From positions 1 to 14,830 of the forward strand of contig JAZLDV010000100.1 in assembly GCA_045614925.1 (NCBI GenBank): a DNA stretch of 14,830 nt. The letters are read 5' to 3'. Below the pieces are notes generated by a model. It had not been told where the DNA came from and searched no databases. It saw nothing but the letters and a program-made list of their open reading frames with translations. Positions 13,600 through 14,830 of this stretch are shown here, in pieces (within the stretch, counting starts at the first letter, position 1; the number at the start of each line of letters is the position of its first letter). The position numbers and the translations under genes are program-made. Origin of the DNA: JAZLDV01 sp045614925. Lineage in GTDB: Bacteria; Bacillota_I; Bacilli_A; Erysipelotrichales; Coprobacillaceae.

Positions 13600-14777
13600 T
13601 AAGAATAGGAGATAAAGAATTTAGAAATATTATTGAACAAGTAGAAAAAAATAAAAATGATATTACGACTATGCTTCAAGGTGAGGCTGTATTAAGTGAA
13701 TTTGGAATTAAAGTTGTAGGAGAAGAAGCATCTTTAGAAGATTTACCAAGTGTTAGCGAATATAAAGAAGAAAATCCTAGTTGGGCTTATGGAGATGCTT
13801 ATGCAATAGGAGAAGAAGCTCCTTATGAATTATATATTTTAACAAGAGCTAACGGAACACATGAAAGTGATTATTGGTTCAACATTGGGGAGTTTCCAAT
13901 GCCTGGCCCACAAGGGGAGCAAGGCCCACAAGGGGAGCAAGGTATTCAAGGTGAAGATGGCCCACAAGGAGTACAAGGAGTACAAGGAGTACAAGGTATT
14001 CCAGGCCAAAGTATATTTAATGTTAATGAAATTATTTCGACTACTATAAATAATTATACTCAATTATCTAGTATAGCATTCGTAACATCTATGACACCAA
14101 AAATAAATGATATGGTAATTAGTTCTAATAGTATGATAGGTATTATAACAGGTATAGTCGAAACAAATTTTATTATAAAAACAATAGGTTCAATAAAAGG
14201 AGAAACAGGTGCTGCTTCAAATGATAAAGGCACATATATAACACACGTATTGCCTACACTCGATGATAGCATTTATACTTTATCATCTGGTAATATTGAC
14301 AATATAAGCCCAGACAATATTCCAGTAAAAGTTAATGATCTAATTATTTATATTGATAGTAATGACCAACCTACAAGCGTTTATACTGTTGCTTCAATTA
14401 GCGGTACAACTTTAACACTATCAAAACAAGGAGACTACTCTAAAGGAAAGAAATTATATAGACATGTAGTGACTTTTGGAATTAATCCTTGGAATACTAT
14501 TGTAATTGACAATGATAGTGACCAAGCTATAACAACTTACGCAGAAATAAAAACTTATCTTCAAGTTAAAGGCATAATTAACACAAGCGTGTCAAGTATT
14601 GCTGGTGGAAGTGTTTTAACGTGGTATCCAATTACTGGCACTAACGGAACAACACACAATATGGGTTTATATTATTGCTCTTCTACTGGTAATTTGGTAA
14701 GGTTATCAATTAACGGAAGCGGCACAGAAATAACAGGCACACCAACAATACACAATGATAAAGTTTTTGAATTATAG
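13596..14777 (+). CDS. Collagen-like fibre/appendage protein (393 aa)
   Basis: Likely the receptor-binding or head/tail appendage protein (role of gp8.5 or gp12 in phi29). Residues 1-100 are a globular N-terminal domain with SWAYGDAYAIG, APYELYILTRA and DYWFNIGEFP, an arrangement found before collagen-like stretches in other Firmicutes phage structural proteins. Residues 104-137 are 11-12 Gly-X-Y triplets (GPQGEQ, GIQGED, GVQGVQ, GIPGQS), expected to form a trimeric collagen-type helix. Residues 138-393 are strand-rich; two segments with the pattern NDMVIS.../NDLIIY..., each followed by a TxxxI..TTLTL-like strand, look like repeated beta modules. A further SIKGETGAA lies between. AAGGAG is seven bases before the ATG at 13596; a longer reading from 13575 has no SD. 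It is the last gene before the right-hand terminator. Confidence 0.8.
   Translation: MIRIGDKEFRNIIEQVEKNKNDITTMLQGEAVLSEFGIKVVGEEASLEDLPSVSEYKEENPSWAYGDAYAIGEEAPYELYILTRANGTHESDYWFNIGEFPMPGPQGEQGPQGEQGIQGEDGPQGVQGVQGVQGIPGQSIFNVNEIISTTINNYTQLSSIAFVTSMTPKINDMVISSNSMIGIITGIVETNFIIKTIGSIKGETGAASNDKGTYITHVLPTLDDSIYTLSSGNIDNISPDNIPVKVNDLIIYIDSNDQPTSVYTVASISGTTLTLSKQGDYSKGKKLYRHVVTFGINPWNTIVIDNDSDQAITTYAEIKTYLQVKGIINTSVSSIAGGSVLTWYPITGTNGTTHNMGLYYCSSTGNLVRLSINGSGTEITGTPTIHNDKVFEL
13905..14003 (+). repeat. In-frame tandem repeats encoding the collagen-like segment
   Basis: An 18-bp unit GGCCCACAAGGGGAGCAA occurs twice in tandem (13905-13922, 13923-13940). After a variant unit and GGCCCACAA, the 9-bp unit GGAGTACAA occurs three times in tandem (13968-13994). 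All units are multiples of nine, so copy-number slippage would keep the frame and change shaft length. Base composition here is much more GC-rich than its surroundings. Confidence 0.9.
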
Positions 14778-14789
14778 CCTAGCACCATA

Positions 14790-14830
14790 TAACCCACTCC
14801 TCACAAAGGAGGGGTTTTTTATTATACCCC
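14790..14830. repeat. Right inverted terminal repeat, apparently truncated
   Basis: The last 41 bases are the exact inverse complement of 78-118. The window stops inside the repeat, so about 77 further bases matching 77-1 inverted are expected at the true right end, which would bring the molecule to about 14.9 kb. Confidence 0.75.
14791..14820 (+). terminator. Intrinsic terminator of the late operon
   Basis: AACCCACTCCT (14791-14801) pairs with AGGAGGGGTT (14807-14816) with one bulge, then six T (14815-14820). It starts 14 bases after the fibre stop codon. It is identical to the leftward terminator at 117-88 because both belong to the terminal repeat. Confidence 0.88.

Noticed and set aside
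13905..14003. CRISPR-like array
   Set aside because: Units are contiguous, 9-18 bp, lack spacers and keep the Gly-X-Y reading frame.
13839..14063. Leftward open frame opposite the collagen-like repeats
   Set aside because: It is the complement of the repeat DNA, with low-complexity Leu/Ser/Tyr content and no SD, on the wrong strand for this region.
78..14830. Terminal inverted repeats of a giant transposon
   Set aside because: No transposase or target-site duplication is visible, and the content is a phage morphogenesis and protein-primed replication set, so viral terminal repeats are the simpler explanation.

Overview
This window looks like the nearly complete genome of a small, strictly lytic, phi29-like podovirus (Picovirinae/Salasmaviridae-type) of a low-GC Gram-positive or related host. 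The evidence is a phi29-like set: packaging ATPase, short protein-primed family B DNA polymerase, major capsid protein, gp9-like tail tube protein, upper collar (portal) and lower collar. There is no integrase, tRNA, transposase or CRISPR array. DNA is very AT-rich. Most genes have strong AAGGAGG-type ribosome sites. TGA is used as a stop in several ATGA overlaps, so the code is the standard bacterial one and not the mycoplasma one.

Layout. Positions 1-118 are a terminal region that ends in an intrinsic terminator reading leftward. Exactly the same 41 bp return inverted at 14790-14830, so the molecule appears to be linear with inverted terminal repeats, and the right copy seems cut short. Positions 119-295 hold no gene but fold into a branched structure next to the ATPase gene, the expected place and size for a phi29-type packaging RNA. 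All genes from 5447 down to 296 are leftward. A first block of eight small genes (5447-3142), including HTH and DnaD-like proteins, is read from an early promoter at 5473-5502. A second block (polymerase, candidate terminal protein, packaging ATPase, candidate pRNA) has its own TTTACA-17-TATAAT promoter and a hairpin leader. All genes from 5586 to 14777 are rightward: scaffold, capsid, tail tube, coiled-coil protein, portal, lower collar, a run of membrane proteins, and a collagen-like fibre gene.

The 138-bp divergent region at 5448-5585 is the control centre. It carries an extended -10 promoter in each direction and, between them, a perfect match to the catabolite-responsive element consensus bound by host CcpA.

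The parts that stand out are: the cre-like site in the early/late switch; a polymerase of about 360 residues with no evident exonuclease domain and Asn in place of the first Asp of YxDTDS; the candidate pRNA with repeated complementary hexamers; and a late cassette of four consecutive membrane proteins (one only 31 residues) in a genome where I recognise no peptidoglycan hydrolase.
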